Below, piece after piece: positions 8,791 through 17,774 of a stretch of 46,372 nucleotides of DNA. The stretch covers positions 1-46,372 of the forward strand of contig JAPPJY010000032.1 of assembly GCA_028874335.1 (NCBI GenBank), given 5' to 3'. Numbering within the stretch: position 1 is the stretch's first letter; each line of letters begins with the position of its first letter. A program made the position numbers and the translations under genes. Source of the DNA: Gemmatimonadota bacterium. Lineage in GTDB: Bacteria; Latescibacterota; UBA2968; GCA-2709665. The notes below the pieces were generated by a model. The model saw nothing but the letters and a program-made list of their open reading frames with translations, was not told the DNA's origin and made no database searches.

Positions 8791-9576
8791 ATGAAGACCA
8801 TCCGGCTGGACGTCCGTTACTATCACCTCACCCGGAGAGCAAGTGTCACAGAAAGTGAGTTTCATCTCCGGACCCTGCGGCGCGACTATCCGGCAAACCG
8901 GGTCGCACTGGTCCTCGTGGACGTGTGGAGCGATCACTACGTCAGCACGCACCTGCAACGCGGGAGAGAGATCACCCTCGAGCGCATCGTTCCCGTTGCC
9001 GAAGCCTTCCGCTCGGTGGGCGCCGCCGTGATTCACGCGCCCAGCCCCGACTGCGCCAAACGTTATGAGGCGTGGACCCGTTTTGCGGGCGACGAGGAAG
9101 CCTTCGGGCGTTCGGCTCCGCCCCCCGACGACTGGCCGCCCGCGGACTTCAGGTCGAAAACGGGCGACTATGAAGCGTGGGCGCAGCCGAAGGACCCTCA
9201 CGATCATGTCTTCGAGGACATCATCAGGAACCGCCGGATCATTCCCGAAGCCGAACCCCGCGAAGGCGACGTCGTCGTCGTTACCGGCGCCCAGCTTCAC
9301 CGCCTCCTGAAACACAGAGGCATCCTGCACCTGTTCTACGCCGGCTTCGCCGCCAACATGTGCGTACCGTTCAGGGACTACGGGATGAGGGCGATGAAGG
9401 ACCGCGGCTACGACATCATCCTCGTCCGGGACTGCACCACGGCCATTGAAGTCGCGGATACATTCGAAAACCTGGACCTGTCCCGCGCGGCAGTCATCGA
9501 CACGGAAGTCAATATCGGATACACAACGACCCACGGCGACCTGGTTGCCGCCTGCCGACGGGCATTGAAGACGTAA
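8791..9576 (+). CDS. Isochorismatase-like cysteine hydrolase
   Basis: 261 residues of the isochorismatase-like hydrolase superfamily (N-carbamoylsarcosine amidase/nicotinamidase relatives). The first beta strand carries LVLVDVWSDHY, giving the catalytic Asp, and FAANMCVPFRDYGMRAM carries the nucleophilic Cys with the usual helix after it. The third triad member, a Lys normally at the start of the K...SAF...T.L...L strand, is not clear: the corresponding stretch reads VVVTGAQLHRLLKH. The gene is divergent from the DMFase-like gene and has its own promoter. A hydrolase acting on carbamoyl or amide compounds would fit with HyuA/HyuB across the divide (inference). The long open frame upstream of 8791 is antisense to the DMFase-like gene and was not used. 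Confidence 0.8.
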   Translation: MKTIRLDVRYYHLTRRASVTESEFHLRTLRRDYPANRVALVLVDVWSDHYVSTHLQRGREITLERIVPVAEAFRSVGAAVIHAPSPDCAKRYEAWTRFAGDEEAFGRSAPPPDDWPPADFRSKTGDYEAWAQPKDPHDHVFEDIIRNRRIIPEAEPREGDVVVVTGAQLHRLLKHRGILHLFYAGFAANMCVPFRDYGMRAMKDRGYDIILVRDCTTAIEVADTFENLDLSRAAVIDTEVNIGYTTTHGDLVAACRRALKT

Positions 9577-9621
9577 ACAGCCGGAAGGCGTGGGTTCTCA
9601 CCGGTACGGTTCTTGGGCGAA

Positions 9622-10602
9622 TCACGACGGCCCGAGAACGAAGCACGCGGCCCGTCGTATCACTTCCACCCCGGATCCGGGCCTGTGGGCGTTCTCGCTC
9701 AGATGACGGCGCCAGGCGCGGGCTCCCGGCATTCCGTGAAAGAGCCCCTGGATGTGCCGCGTCATGCCGACAAGCGGCATCCCGTGCCGCAGCTGATCCT
9801 CGACATAATCGCAGAAACGGCCCAGAATCTCCCCGCGGCCGGCCACGGCGCGCGAATCGCCGTAGAACATCTGGTCCATCGACGCCAGGAAGTAGGGATT
9901 CTGATAGGCCTCGCGCCCGATCATGGCCCCGTCCACATATTCCAGGTGCCGGCGCACCTGCTCGCTGGTTGTGATTCCTCCATTGAGGACGACCGTCAGA
10001 TCCGGGAAGTCCTGTTTCAACCGATACACCACGTCGTATCGCAGGGGCGGTATCTCCCGGTTCTGTTTCGGACTCAACCCCCGAAGCCAGGCCTTTCTGG
10101 CGTGAATTGCGAAGACCCGGCATCCGCCGTCGGAAACGGTACGCACGAAATTGACCAGGTCCTCGTACGAATCCCGGTCATCGATCCCGATCCTGGTCTT
10201 CACGGTGACCGGAATTTCAACAGCCTTGCGCATCGCCTCCACGCAACGGGCGACCAATTCCGGCTCCGCCATGAGGCACGCGCCGAATCGACCGGCCTGT
10301 ACCCGATCGCTCGGACAGCCCACGTTCAGATTGATTTCGTCGTATCCGAATTCCGCGCCGATCCGCGCACAGCGCGCCAGCGCTTCCGGATCGCTGCCGC
10401 CGAGCTGAAGCGCCACCGGATGCTCCCGCCGATGGTATTTCAATAGTTGCTCGCGCGGACCGCGCAGGATGGCGTCCACGGCAATCATCTCAGTGTAGAG
10501 CAGGATGTGCCGGGAGAACAGCCTCAGGAAATAGCGTTCGTGCCTGTCGGTCCAGTCCATCATCGGCGCAACCGACAGGCGCCTGTCGAGCGTTTCTTCC
10601 AC
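9622..10602 (-). CDS. dusA: tRNA-dihydrouridine(20/20a) synthase DusA
   Basis: 326 residues, a FMN-dependent enzyme that reduces uridine 20/20a in the tRNA D-loop using NADPH. RLSVAPMMDWTDRHERYFLR opens the TIM barrel, NVGCPSDRVQ holds the catalytic Cys (Cys96), GRFGACLM follows, and HARKAWLRGLSPKQNREIPP is the DusA-specific tRNA-binding/FMN region. LNGGI is near residue 207. The start is GTG at 10602 with GGAG about 9 bases upstream; MDWTD falls at the normal distance. It is convergent with the cysteine hydrolase and divergent from the GH43-like gene. Subfamily assignment to DusA rather than DusB or DusC rests on the MMDWTDRHER and ARKAWL motifs. Confidence 0.95.
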   Translation of the reverse strand: MEETLDRRLSVAPMMDWTDRHERYFLRLFSRHILLYTEMIAVDAILRGPREQLLKYHRREHPVALQLGGSDPEALARCARIGAEFGYDEINLNVGCPSDRVQAGRFGACLMAEPELVARCVEAMRKAVEIPVTVKTRIGIDDRDSYEDLVNFVRTVSDGGCRVFAIHARKAWLRGLSPKQNREIPPLRYDVVYRLKQDFPDLTVVLNGGITTSEQVRRHLEYVDGAMIGREAYQNPYFLASMDQMFYGDSRAVAGRGEILGRFCDYVEDQLRHGMPLVGMTRHIQGLFHGMPGARAWRRHLSENAHRPGSGVEVIRRAACFVLGPS

Positions 10603-10685
10603 CGGCGTCAGACTCCATAAGGACCGCGCGGACTAAGCGCCGCAGCCAACGTCGATCCGCCACCCGTTACAGGGAGATCCCCACA

Positions 10686-11543
10686 ATGCGCGTTGAACGT
10701 CTTCCGAACAACCCCATAATCCGCCCGCACATGGATTCGCGGATGGGCGCCAACATCAACGGACCCTCGCTCGTCCGGGCGCCCGACTGGCTGCCCAACC
10801 CCCTCGGAAAGTATTACCTCTATTTCGGTCACCATCAGGGCGAGTACATCCGCCTTGCCTGGTCGGACCGTCTATCCGGCCCCTGGACCACCTACGAACC
10901 CGGGGTACTGCACCTGAACGACGCCTACACGACCGGCCATCTTGCTTCGCCGGACGTCCACGTGGACGATAGCAATCGTGAATTCAGAATGTACTATCAC
11001 GGACCCGTGCCCGGCCGGGGCCAACAGTCCAAAGTCGCGCTATCAGCCGACGGTATACACTTTACCGCAAGACCGGAAGACCTGGGCAATTCCTACTTCA
11101 GGGTCTTCAAATGGAAAAGTGCGACATACGCTCTGGGGATGCCCGGGATCTTCTATCGATCGCAGGATGGCCTGACGGATTTCCGGCAGGGTCCCGTGCT
11201 GTTCTCCGAAGACCAGCGCCACACCGCGCTGAAGCTGGACGGCAACACCCTCTCGGTCTTCTATTCCAACGCCCACGACTGCCCCGAACGCATTCTGCTG
11301 TCCCGAGTCGAGTTGACGCCGGAATGGATGAACTGGCGTGCGTCGGAAGCCGAGGTCGTCCTCGAGCCGGAAACCGATTACGAAGGCGCGGACCTTCCCC
11401 TGCAGCCCTCCCGCCGCGGATGGTCGCCCGAGCGGGTGCGGCAGCTTCGCGATCCGGGAATTTACCGGGAGGGCGCCGACACCTATCTCCTCTACTCCGT
11501 GGCGGGTGAATCCGGAATCGCCATTGCAAAGATAACGGACTGA
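10686..11543 (+). CDS. GH43/five-bladed beta-propeller glycosidase-like protein
   Basis: 285 residues with the repeating strand pattern of the GH43/GH32-type beta-propeller fold: NNPIIRPHMD at the N-terminus, KYYLYFGHHQGEYIRLAWSD, SPDVHVDDSNREFRMYYHG, and a closing LRDPGIYREGADTYLLYSVAG. Each blade has the D-P-x-[LIV]-type turn. There is no signal peptide, so it is probably cytoplasmic. Relatives annotated as GH43-like are common in sugar-degrading uncultured bacteria, and catalytic activity has not been shown for many of them. The ATG at 10686 follows GGGAG. No sugar transporter is adjacent. The catalytic acid residues cannot be assigned with certainty from sequence alone. Confidence 0.6.
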   Translation: MRVERLPNNPIIRPHMDSRMGANINGPSLVRAPDWLPNPLGKYYLYFGHHQGEYIRLAWSDRLSGPWTTYEPGVLHLNDAYTTGHLASPDVHVDDSNREFRMYYHGPVPGRGQQSKVALSADGIHFTARPEDLGNSYFRVFKWKSATYALGMPGIFYRSQDGLTDFRQGPVLFSEDQRHTALKLDGNTLSVFYSNAHDCPERILLSRVELTPEWMNWRASEAEVVLEPETDYEGADLPLQPSRRGWSPERVRQLRDPGIYREGADTYLLYSVAGESGIAIAKITD

Positions 11544-11560
11544 CCGGCGGCGTGCCACGA

Positions 11561-11610
11561 TAAAACGAGCGGCGGGATTTCACGCCTTGTTCGCGCGGAA
11601 CCCCGCCGCT
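11561..11610 (-). terminator. Terminator hairpin after the hydroxypyruvate reductase gene
   Basis: AGCGGCGGG (11568-11576) pairs with CCCGCCGCT (11602-11610) across a 25-base loop. On the minus strand the stem is followed by CGTTTTAT (from 11567 down). It sits 35 bases past the minus-strand stop at 11645 and could also slow plus-strand readthrough from the GH43-like gene. Confidence 0.45.
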
Positions 11611-11644
11611 GTATAGTAGATTTCCGGCATCGGGACCGGTTCAG

Positions 11645-12790
11645 TTACCCGGCCACCGGCAGTCCCAGTGCTTCTGCATTCACGATACTCGGACACGCGT
11701 CCGGGGCGTCGTCGCCCAGGAACGGCAGGATGTCGTCCTGGTCCGACCACGCGGGAAGGCCTCTCAGAACGCCGGCCACGTTGCTGGCGGCGAGCGTTGC
11801 CATACCCTCACGCGTCCAGCTTGTCGCCGACGCAATGTGCGGGACAATCACCACGTTGTTCAGTTCATTCAGTCCGGGCTTCATTTCCGGCTCGTCTTCG
11901 AAGACGTCGAGCCCGACGCGGAAGTCCGGATTGTTCCTGCAATGGGCCACGAGCGCGTTTTCATCGATGACCGGGCCGCGGCTGGCATTCACGAGAATCG
12001 CGTCAGGCTTCATCAGGTTCAGGCGTTCCTCGTTCATCAGGTGGTGGGTCGTCGGATCCAGCAGCGGATGCAGGCTGACCACGTCGGCCTCGCGCAGGAC
12101 CTGTTCCACCGAGTCCGCCCTGGTTACGCTCACGGGCGCTTCGCCGTGTGCCTCCAGGAACGCGGCGTAATCCCGGATGTAGTCCTCCAGCCTTTCATTG
12201 GGATACGGATCGTAGTAAACGAAGTTCATTTTGAACCCTTCGACCATCATCCGCGCGTACGTCGCGCCGATTCGCCCGGCGCCAACCACGCCGACGGTCT
12301 TCCGGTTCAGCAACTGCCCGAGGAACAGGGTCGGCAGCCATCCTTCGTACCTCCCGCCCCGCATGTATTCATCGGCCTCCACCACGCGGCGCGCAGCGGA
12401 AAACGTAAGCGAAATCGCCATCTCCGCGGTGGTCTCCGTCAACACACCAGGCGTGTTTCCCACCGGGATATCATACCGGGTGGCCGCATCCACGTCCACA
12501 TTGTTGAAACCGACCGCATAGTTGCTGTAGGCCTTGCCGCCCGCCGCTTTCAGCGCGGAGAAGAGCGGTTCGCCCCAATCTTCCGTGAGCTGCCCGATCA
12601 CGCCGTCGCACCGGTCGCCGATCGCGGCCGTGATTTCATCCACCTCCAGAATCCGTGTGGTCGTGCTGTATTCGACGCGGCAACCCGCCTGTTCCAGAAT
12701 ACTCAGCCAGCGGTCGCCCGGAAGCTCCTTTGTAACCACCACACGCAGATTCCCCGAAGCATTGAACGTCGTCCACTCATTTGCAGCCAA
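11645..12790 (-). CDS. NADH-dependent hydroxypyruvate reductase (glycerate dehydrogenase), plant HPR1-like
   Basis: 381 residues of the D-isomer-specific 2-hydroxyacid dehydrogenase family, predicted to reduce hydroxypyruvate to D-glycerate with NAD(P)H. TVGVVGAGRIG near residue 165 is the nucleotide loop; NASRGPVIDE contains the substrate Arg region, FEDEPEMKPGL the Glu, and PHIASATSWTREGM the catalytic His. The sequence is strikingly like plant peroxisomal HPR1 along its whole length (CDGVIGQLTEDWGE, YARMMVEGFKMN, and a C-terminal SIVNAEALGLPV), but lacks the plant SKL tail. The start is TTG at 12790: a strong GGAGGG lies 7 bases upstream and no in-frame ATG is nearby. It is transcribed from its own promoter (12889-12917). 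Confidence 0.9.
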   Translation of the reverse strand: MAANEWTTFNASGNLRVVVTKELPGDRWLSILEQAGCRVEYSTTTRILEVDEITAAIGDRCDGVIGQLTEDWGEPLFSALKAAGGKAYSNYAVGFNNVDVDAATRYDIPVGNTPGVLTETTAEMAISLTFSAARRVVEADEYMRGGRYEGWLPTLFLGQLLNRKTVGVVGAGRIGATYARMMVEGFKMNFVYYDPYPNERLEDYIRDYAAFLEAHGEAPVSVTRADSVEQVLREADVVSLHPLLDPTTHHLMNEERLNLMKPDAILVNASRGPVIDENALVAHCRNNPDFRVGLDVFEDEPEMKPGLNELNNVVIVPHIASATSWTREGMATLAASNVAGVLRGLPAWSDQDDILPFLGDDAPDACPSIVNAEALGLPVAG

Positions 12791-12888
12791 AACACGCCCT
12801 CCTTGAAGATTGAAAACGGTACCCCGTGTTACCCGTCCGCGGGGCGCCGACCGGACCCGGCTCAGAAACCCCGCTTGATAGTGCGCTG

Positions 12889-12917
12889 AATATACGCAAA
12901 CGCCTCGATCGATTCAA
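12889..12917 (-). promoter_or_regulatory. Sigma70-type promoter for the hydroxypyruvate reductase gene
   Basis: On the minus strand TTGAAT (12912-12917) and TATATT (12889-12894) are separated by exactly 17 bases. The predicted start site is about 90 bases upstream of the TTG start codon. Confidence 0.65.
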
Positions 12918-12956
12918 GAATCCAAAACGTGAATGTTCAATGGCCTGCCGAGCGAG

Positions 12957-12976
12957 TTTCTCAACGGACTGTTATT
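12957..12976. repeat. Solitary MITE-B end
   Basis: Read on the minus strand, ATAACAGTCCGTTGAGAAAC (12975 down to 12956) matches the MITE-B terminal sequence TTAACTGTCCGTTGAGAAAG (26730-26749) at about 17 of 20 bases. It begins within the stop codon of the Gfo/Idh gene. No opposing end is found nearby, so it is probably a remnant of a decayed or deleted copy. Confidence 0.5.
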
Positions 12977-14021
12977 GGACCCTGTAATCCGGGACCTCAA
13001 CCGGTACGCTGCCCCGTTGGGCCGACAGATGCGCGCACAGGCCGGGCGCCGAGAAGTCCAGAGACCGGTAAACGTCTATCGGTACGGGAACTCTGCCGGT
13101 CACGGCCCGCACGAACCGGTCGACCATATGGTATTCCGACGTGCCGTGTCCGCCCGCCAGCGCTTCTTCGGGCGCATCGGGATCCGAGTCTTCCGCCGGA
13201 AACGCCGCCATCGGTCCTTCGCCCGAACGGAAGATCTTGGCGTCTTCCCAGGTCGCCCGTCTGTTTTCCAGGGTACCCTCGGTACCGTAGAAGATCTGCC
13301 AGTGCATCCCGGGTTCCCGGGTTACGGTAAACCCGCACAGGATCTTGACGACGCTTCCCTTCTCCGTCCGAAACAACCCGACCTGCATGTCGATCGAACC
13401 GATATCGGGCGCCGTATGCGTGCCGGTGGACATGCCCAACGCGGTTACGCAGCGGTCATCCAGGATATCCAGCACCGGTCCCAGGCTGTGCGTGCAGTAG
13501 TAGATCGGCGGCATGGATGCCCGCCACGTCAACTCCCCGCCAGGACCCCGCATCAGTTTCCTGCAATCGTGTATATATTCCGCTTCAGCATAGAAGACGC
13601 GGCCGATCGCGCCCGACCGGATTTTCGATTTCCAGTCCTGAACATAATGGTAGAAGTTCATATTCTCTGCCATCATGTAGAACTTTCCCGTACGCCGAAC
13701 GGCCTTGGCCAGGGCCTCGCATTCCTCCAGCGTCCAGGCGGCCGGAACCTCGCTCAGCACATGCGCACCGGCTTCCATTGCCAGAATGGACTGCGCCGCA
13801 TGCAGGGGCGCCGGGGTTGCCACGACAACCACGTCCAGGTCCACCGAAAGGAACGCGTCAAAATCCGCGAACGCCTGTTTAACGCCGAAAGCTTCCGCCG
13901 CCTGCTTCCTCCGGTCCGGATCCGGATCGCAGATGGCGGCAAGGCGGGTTTGCGGATGGTTCTGAAACGTATTTGCGAGGCCTCGTCCACGCCTCAATCC
14001 GGCGACTCCCACCTTTAACAT
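12972..14021 (-). CDS. Gfo/Idh/MocA family NAD(P)-dependent oxidoreductase
   Basis: 349 residues: an N-terminal Rossmann domain (VGVAGLRRGRGLANTF, a modified glycine loop) and a C-terminal alpha/beta domain. These enzymes oxidise or reduce sugars, inositols and related polyols. The conserved E-K-P of the family is present as SEVPAAW near residue 91, so the usual catalytic Lys is replaced by Val; several subgroups have this change. CTHSLGPVLDIL near 180 corresponds to the substrate and catalytic-His region. The ATG at 14021 lies 63 bases after the stop of the indolepyruvate oxidoreductase gene on the same strand. The substrate is unknown. Its stop codon overlaps a solitary MITE-B end. Confidence 0.85.
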   Translation of the reverse strand: MLKVGVAGLRRGRGLANTFQNHPQTRLAAICDPDPDRRKQAAEAFGVKQAFADFDAFLSVDLDVVVVATPAPLHAAQSILAMEAGAHVLSEVPAAWTLEECEALAKAVRRTGKFYMMAENMNFYHYVQDWKSKIRSGAIGRVFYAEAEYIHDCRKLMRGPGGELTWRASMPPIYYCTHSLGPVLDILDDRCVTALGMSTGTHTAPDIGSIDMQVGLFRTEKGSVVKILCGFTVTREPGMHWQIFYGTEGTLENRRATWEDAKIFRSGEGPMAAFPAEDSDPDAPEEALAGGHGTSEYHMVDRFVRAVTGRVPVPIDVYRSLDFSAPGLCAHLSAQRGSVPVEVPDYRVQ

Positions 14022-14084
14022 ATCTCAATGCCTGACCGGGCGGAGCGCAATCGGGAGGTTTCGACGCCCCCACCGCGTCTCGAA

Positions 14085-17000
14085 TCAGACCCGTTCGACA
14101 ACGGGCTCGATTGAAAGATAGGGTTCGGCAGACCGGGGGCGTCCGTTGCCGTCCATCATCGCCGCCGCCGCCTGATACGCTGCCTCGATCTTGGGACGGA
14201 TGACCTCGCGGTATCCACGCACCTCGTCGGGCATCCGGAACAACCGCACGTAGTCGCCGTACCTCTCTTCGTGATCGAATTCGAATCGATCGACAAACTC
14301 AATGTACCAGTCGCGGTAAGCCTTCTCCTCCTTGTGCCACGACGGCATCAGTTTGCGCAGGAATTTCATCCGTTTCATCAGCTTCAGCATCCAGTCCCGG
14401 GTGGTCAGCTTGAGATACACGTTGATCCCGAGGATATTGAAATTGCCCCGGTTGAAGTGGCGATACGATACACGGTCTCCACGCTCGGCGCACACGTTGT
14501 ATCGCTCGCAATCGCGCCGGTATTTTTCTTCGCTTGTCAGCAGATGGGCAACGTACACTTCGTCCTTGTAGGCCATCACGCGCGGCAGGTAGCGAATGAC
14601 CGCGCGCGTTGCCTCGTACGCCTCCTCCGGACGGTCCTTTTCGTACACCTTGCGCACCCGCCGCACATAAGTCCTGGCGTACTGGGCGCCGTCCCACTGC
14701 ATCAGATCGTATACGCCCAGGGCAAACTGCAGGCGATCCTCTTCGGCAAGGCCCAACAGCGCGGCGTCGGCCGTAAGCTCGAGGTACGCGGCCCTCGCTT
14801 TCCTGCCCTTTCCGCGTTCCAGAATGCCCGCCTTGTCTTCGATCAGTTCGCTGCAGGAAAGCAGCGGTTTTTCCTGAGCGACGACTTCCGGTTCGATGGC
14901 GATTTTTCGGCCGAGATCGAAGGCTTTCAAATTGGGGTCGAGGTCGCTGCGTTTGATGTTGCGCTGCATCGACCACTTTATGTTTTCCAGATCCAGCGGC
15001 AGCACGCCCCGCTGATACGCAACGCCGAGAAGGATGCTGTTCGCGTAGATCTTGTTGCCCAGGAAACGTTCCGAGATCTCTCCCAGGTCCATCCCGAAAT
15101 ACCCCTCGGACTTCGTGTGCCGTTTGAGCACTTCCTCCAGTTCCGCGGTATCGAATTCGTCCTGCCCGGTAAGTGTAAGTACCGTATGCCGCTTCCCGGT
15201 CTCCACCACCGCGGATGTATGCTTCGGACTGGCGACGCGCCCGTTTCCCATCGACTCCAGACCGCGCACCGCCTCCAGGATATCCAGGCCCAGAAGCAGA
15301 TCGGCATGGCCGTAGGGGGTAATCTGGGAAATGACGCGGTCACCCTTCGTAAAACTGACATGGGAATACACGGCCCCGTTTCGGATGGCCAGCCCTTTTT
15401 TGTTCGTGAATCGCACGGCATAGCCCTGCCTCGCGCCGGCCACGGAAAGAATCGCGGCGATGGTGTTGATGCCCATGCCGCCCACCCCCGCGATGTACGC
15501 GTACCAGGTGGCGTCGAAGGAATTCACTTCGGGCGCCGGCAGATCCGACAGGTCGATGGCTTCCGTCTGTCTCTGCGCCGGCCGGGTGCGCCTGACGATA
15601 ACCTCCTCGAACGACGGGCAGGTGCCATCGCCATTGGAAACGGTCACCCTGGTACATGCGCCGTCCGCCACGCAAAGGGAAAGATCGGTGGCGATCTTGG
15701 GGCCGTGCAACGTCTCTTCCACGGTCAATCCGCTGCAACCGGTCGCCCGTGTGCATTCCAGGCAGTATTCACAGACCTCCGGCGTAATGTTGACGTGACG
15801 TTCCTCCGGCAGGTACCCTTTGTCCTGCGCGACTTCGTTCTGCAAAGCGCGCTGCCTGCGGTGAAACGTAATCCCGCATTCCTTGTCGGCGATGACGATC
15901 TTGACACCGTCCTTCAACAACGCGCGTTCCAGTGTCTGCCGGTAAGGCGCGCGTTCCGCGGGATTCATCCTTGCAATAAAGACGCTGTCGCCGTCGCCCG
16001 CCATGCCTCGCACAACCTGTTCGATGTCCTGCGCGAACGTCGGCTTGCCCAGAATATCCACGTCGACGCCGGGCGTGGGCTGGTGGCCGGTCATTGCCGT
16101 TGTCTTATTGTCCAGGATGACGTAGGTAATGTCCTGTCCGTGCTTTATCGAATCGGATATCGCCGCCATTCCGCTGTGAAAGAAGGTTGAGTCTCCCATG
16201 AAGACAAGCTGCTTGTTGTCGATAAAGGGATCGATCCCGGCTCCCGTGCCTCCGCCCAGCCCCATCCCTGACAGATTGTGCATCAGCCGGTCGAAGGGCT
16301 TGTATTTCAACAGGGAATAGCATCCGATATCGCCGTGAAACACCAGGTCGGCCGGATCTCTCTGATGGTGTTTCCGCATATAGTCCGCACTGCCGAAATC
16401 GTCGACGACCCGGTTCAGCACGCTCGCGGAATCCCGGTGCGGACAACCGGGACAGAATGAGGGGGTGCGTACGGCCGCCTGCACCCGGTAACCGGCCGTT
16501 TCGTCGACAAGGTCGACCTCCTGCGCAATCCGCTCGCGGTCTATGGGTACCGCGGGGTCGTCCAGGTCCAGCAGGACGGGCGCGAGCGCTTTGAGCAGGA
16601 TGGACGGGTTCATACCCTTGCTGTCCGGAAATCCCGGTTGACCGTCTGGAAAACGCTTGCCCCAGATCCGGAACGGGCCGATCTCACCATCCTGATGCAA
16701 TCCCTGCAGCGCCGCCGTAACCTGCCCCTCCAGAAACCCGCGCTTCTCTTCAACGACGTATATATCGTCGACATATCCCACGAATGCCTTCAGGATTTCC
16801 GGGTCTACCGGATGCGTCAGCCCGTATTTCAGTATGGGGATGCTGCCTTCGAGCCCCAGCATATTCATCACATGCTCAAGGTAGCAATACGCGAGGCTGG
16901 AACTGATGAAACCAATACGTCGCTTCCCTGATGCCGGCGGATAGAGAATGCGGTTCAGATTGTATTCGCGGGCGTATTCCAGCAGTTCCGGCATCCGCCT

Positions 17001-17690
17001 GTGCAGGACGTCTTCCTCCTTGATGGCGGTGCTTGGGGGGATGATCACCCTGTCGTCGAGCGGAATCGTCCCGCTGTCGATGGTTACCGGGCTGTGCGGC
17101 GTCAGGTGGGGAAAACGATTGGGCGCTAACTTAACCGTGCCCCCGCCGTCCGCCTGATTGGAGGTAATGAGATAGGCCACGTAGAGGCGTGTCTTCTCCG
17201 AGAGATCGAACGCGACGCCGATCCAGTCCTTGACTTCCTGGAACGTACTCGGCTCCAGAATAGGCATATACAGGTGTTTCGCGATAAACCGGGAATCGGC
17301 GGGAACCTGGGTGCCCTCCGACCACGTATCGTCACCGAACACGGCCACCGCCGCGCCGCCCGGCGCCGTTCCCGCCATGTTGCCGAGGGCAAGCCCGTCG
17401 GAAGCCACGTGGGCGCCCACGCTCTTCATCACCGCCATCGCGCGTACGGGCGTCATCTGGGAACCGTTCAGCCGCGCGGCGCTGAGCGCTTCGTTGTTGG
17501 CGATCTGCACCACCACGCCCTGTTCCACGAGCAATTCCCGGATGCGCTCAGCGGCATCGAAGACCTCGGCGACGGGAGAGCCCGGGTAGCCGGTAAGCAT
17601 ACCCATGCGGTGCTCCAGGCCGCCCTTGACGATGAGCTCATTGCCGGTAAAGATCCCGACGCCTTCTTCAAGGAGAAATCTTGGATCCAC
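14085..17690 (-). CDS. Indolepyruvate:ferredoxin oxidoreductase, IorA-IorB fusion
   Basis: 1201 residues, a single-chain thiamine-pyrophosphate enzyme that oxidatively decarboxylates aryl-pyruvates to acyl-CoA and reduces ferredoxin. The N-terminal pyruvate-oxidoreductase-like domain (1-400) contains TGYPGSPVAEVFD. FCPGCPHRDS lies at 412-421. The TPP site is FMGDSTFFHSG with LDNKTTAMTG (497-535). Cys640/643/646/652 form a ferredoxin-like cluster; a second set (673, 679, 691) is irregular. The IorB-like domain starts near 731 (AGVGGMGINTIAA), and a C-terminal DUF6537-type domain ends the protein. The start is GTG at 17690, preceded by AGGGGAA. Fused forms of about 1,150-1,200 aa are known in aerobes. 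It probably functions in aromatic amino-acid breakdown. Confidence 0.92.
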   Translation of the reverse strand: MDPRFLLEEGVGIFTGNELIVKGGLEHRMGMLTGYPGSPVAEVFDAAERIRELLVEQGVVVQIANNEALSAARLNGSQMTPVRAMAVMKSVGAHVASDGLALGNMAGTAPGGAAVAVFGDDTWSEGTQVPADSRFIAKHLYMPILEPSTFQEVKDWIGVAFDLSEKTRLYVAYLITSNQADGGGTVKLAPNRFPHLTPHSPVTIDSGTIPLDDRVIIPPSTAIKEEDVLHRRMPELLEYAREYNLNRILYPPASGKRRIGFISSSLAYCYLEHVMNMLGLEGSIPILKYGLTHPVDPEILKAFVGYVDDIYVVEEKRGFLEGQVTAALQGLHQDGEIGPFRIWGKRFPDGQPGFPDSKGMNPSILLKALAPVLLDLDDPAVPIDRERIAQEVDLVDETAGYRVQAAVRTPSFCPGCPHRDSASVLNRVVDDFGSADYMRKHHQRDPADLVFHGDIGCYSLLKYKPFDRLMHNLSGMGLGGGTGAGIDPFIDNKQLVFMGDSTFFHSGMAAISDSIKHGQDITYVILDNKTTAMTGHQPTPGVDVDILGKPTFAQDIEQVVRGMAGDGDSVFIARMNPAERAPYRQTLERALLKDGVKIVIADKECGITFHRRQRALQNEVAQDKGYLPEERHVNITPEVCEYCLECTRATGCSGLTVEETLHGPKIATDLSLCVADGACTRVTVSNGDGTCPSFEEVIVRRTRPAQRQTEAIDLSDLPAPEVNSFDATWYAYIAGVGGMGINTIAAILSVAGARQGYAVRFTNKKGLAIRNGAVYSHVSFTKGDRVISQITPYGHADLLLGLDILEAVRGLESMGNGRVASPKHTSAVVETGKRHTVLTLTGQDEFDTAELEEVLKRHTKSEGYFGMDLGEISERFLGNKIYANSILLGVAYQRGVLPLDLENIKWSMQRNIKRSDLDPNLKAFDLGRKIAIEPEVVAQEKPLLSCSELIEDKAGILERGKGRKARAAYLELTADAALLGLAEEDRLQFALGVYDLMQWDGAQYARTYVRRVRKVYEKDRPEEAYEATRAVIRYLPRVMAYKDEVYVAHLLTSEEKYRRDCERYNVCAERGDRVSYRHFNRGNFNILGINVYLKLTTRDWMLKLMKRMKFLRKLMPSWHKEEKAYRDWYIEFVDRFEFDHEERYGDYVRLFRMPDEVRGYREVIRPKIEAAYQAAAAMMDGNGRPRSAEPYLSIEPVVERV

Positions 17691-17774
17691 CGTGATTCCC
17701 CTGGATGGTTTCCGCGCAAATGCCGCGAACCCTGAGCCTCACCGGCCCCAAGGCCTCCGGCCCCCGTCCGGACG

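Noticed and set aside
14271..16190. Long plus-strand frame of 639 codons
   Set aside because: Antisense shadow of the indolepyruvate oxidoreductase gene in GC-rich DNA.
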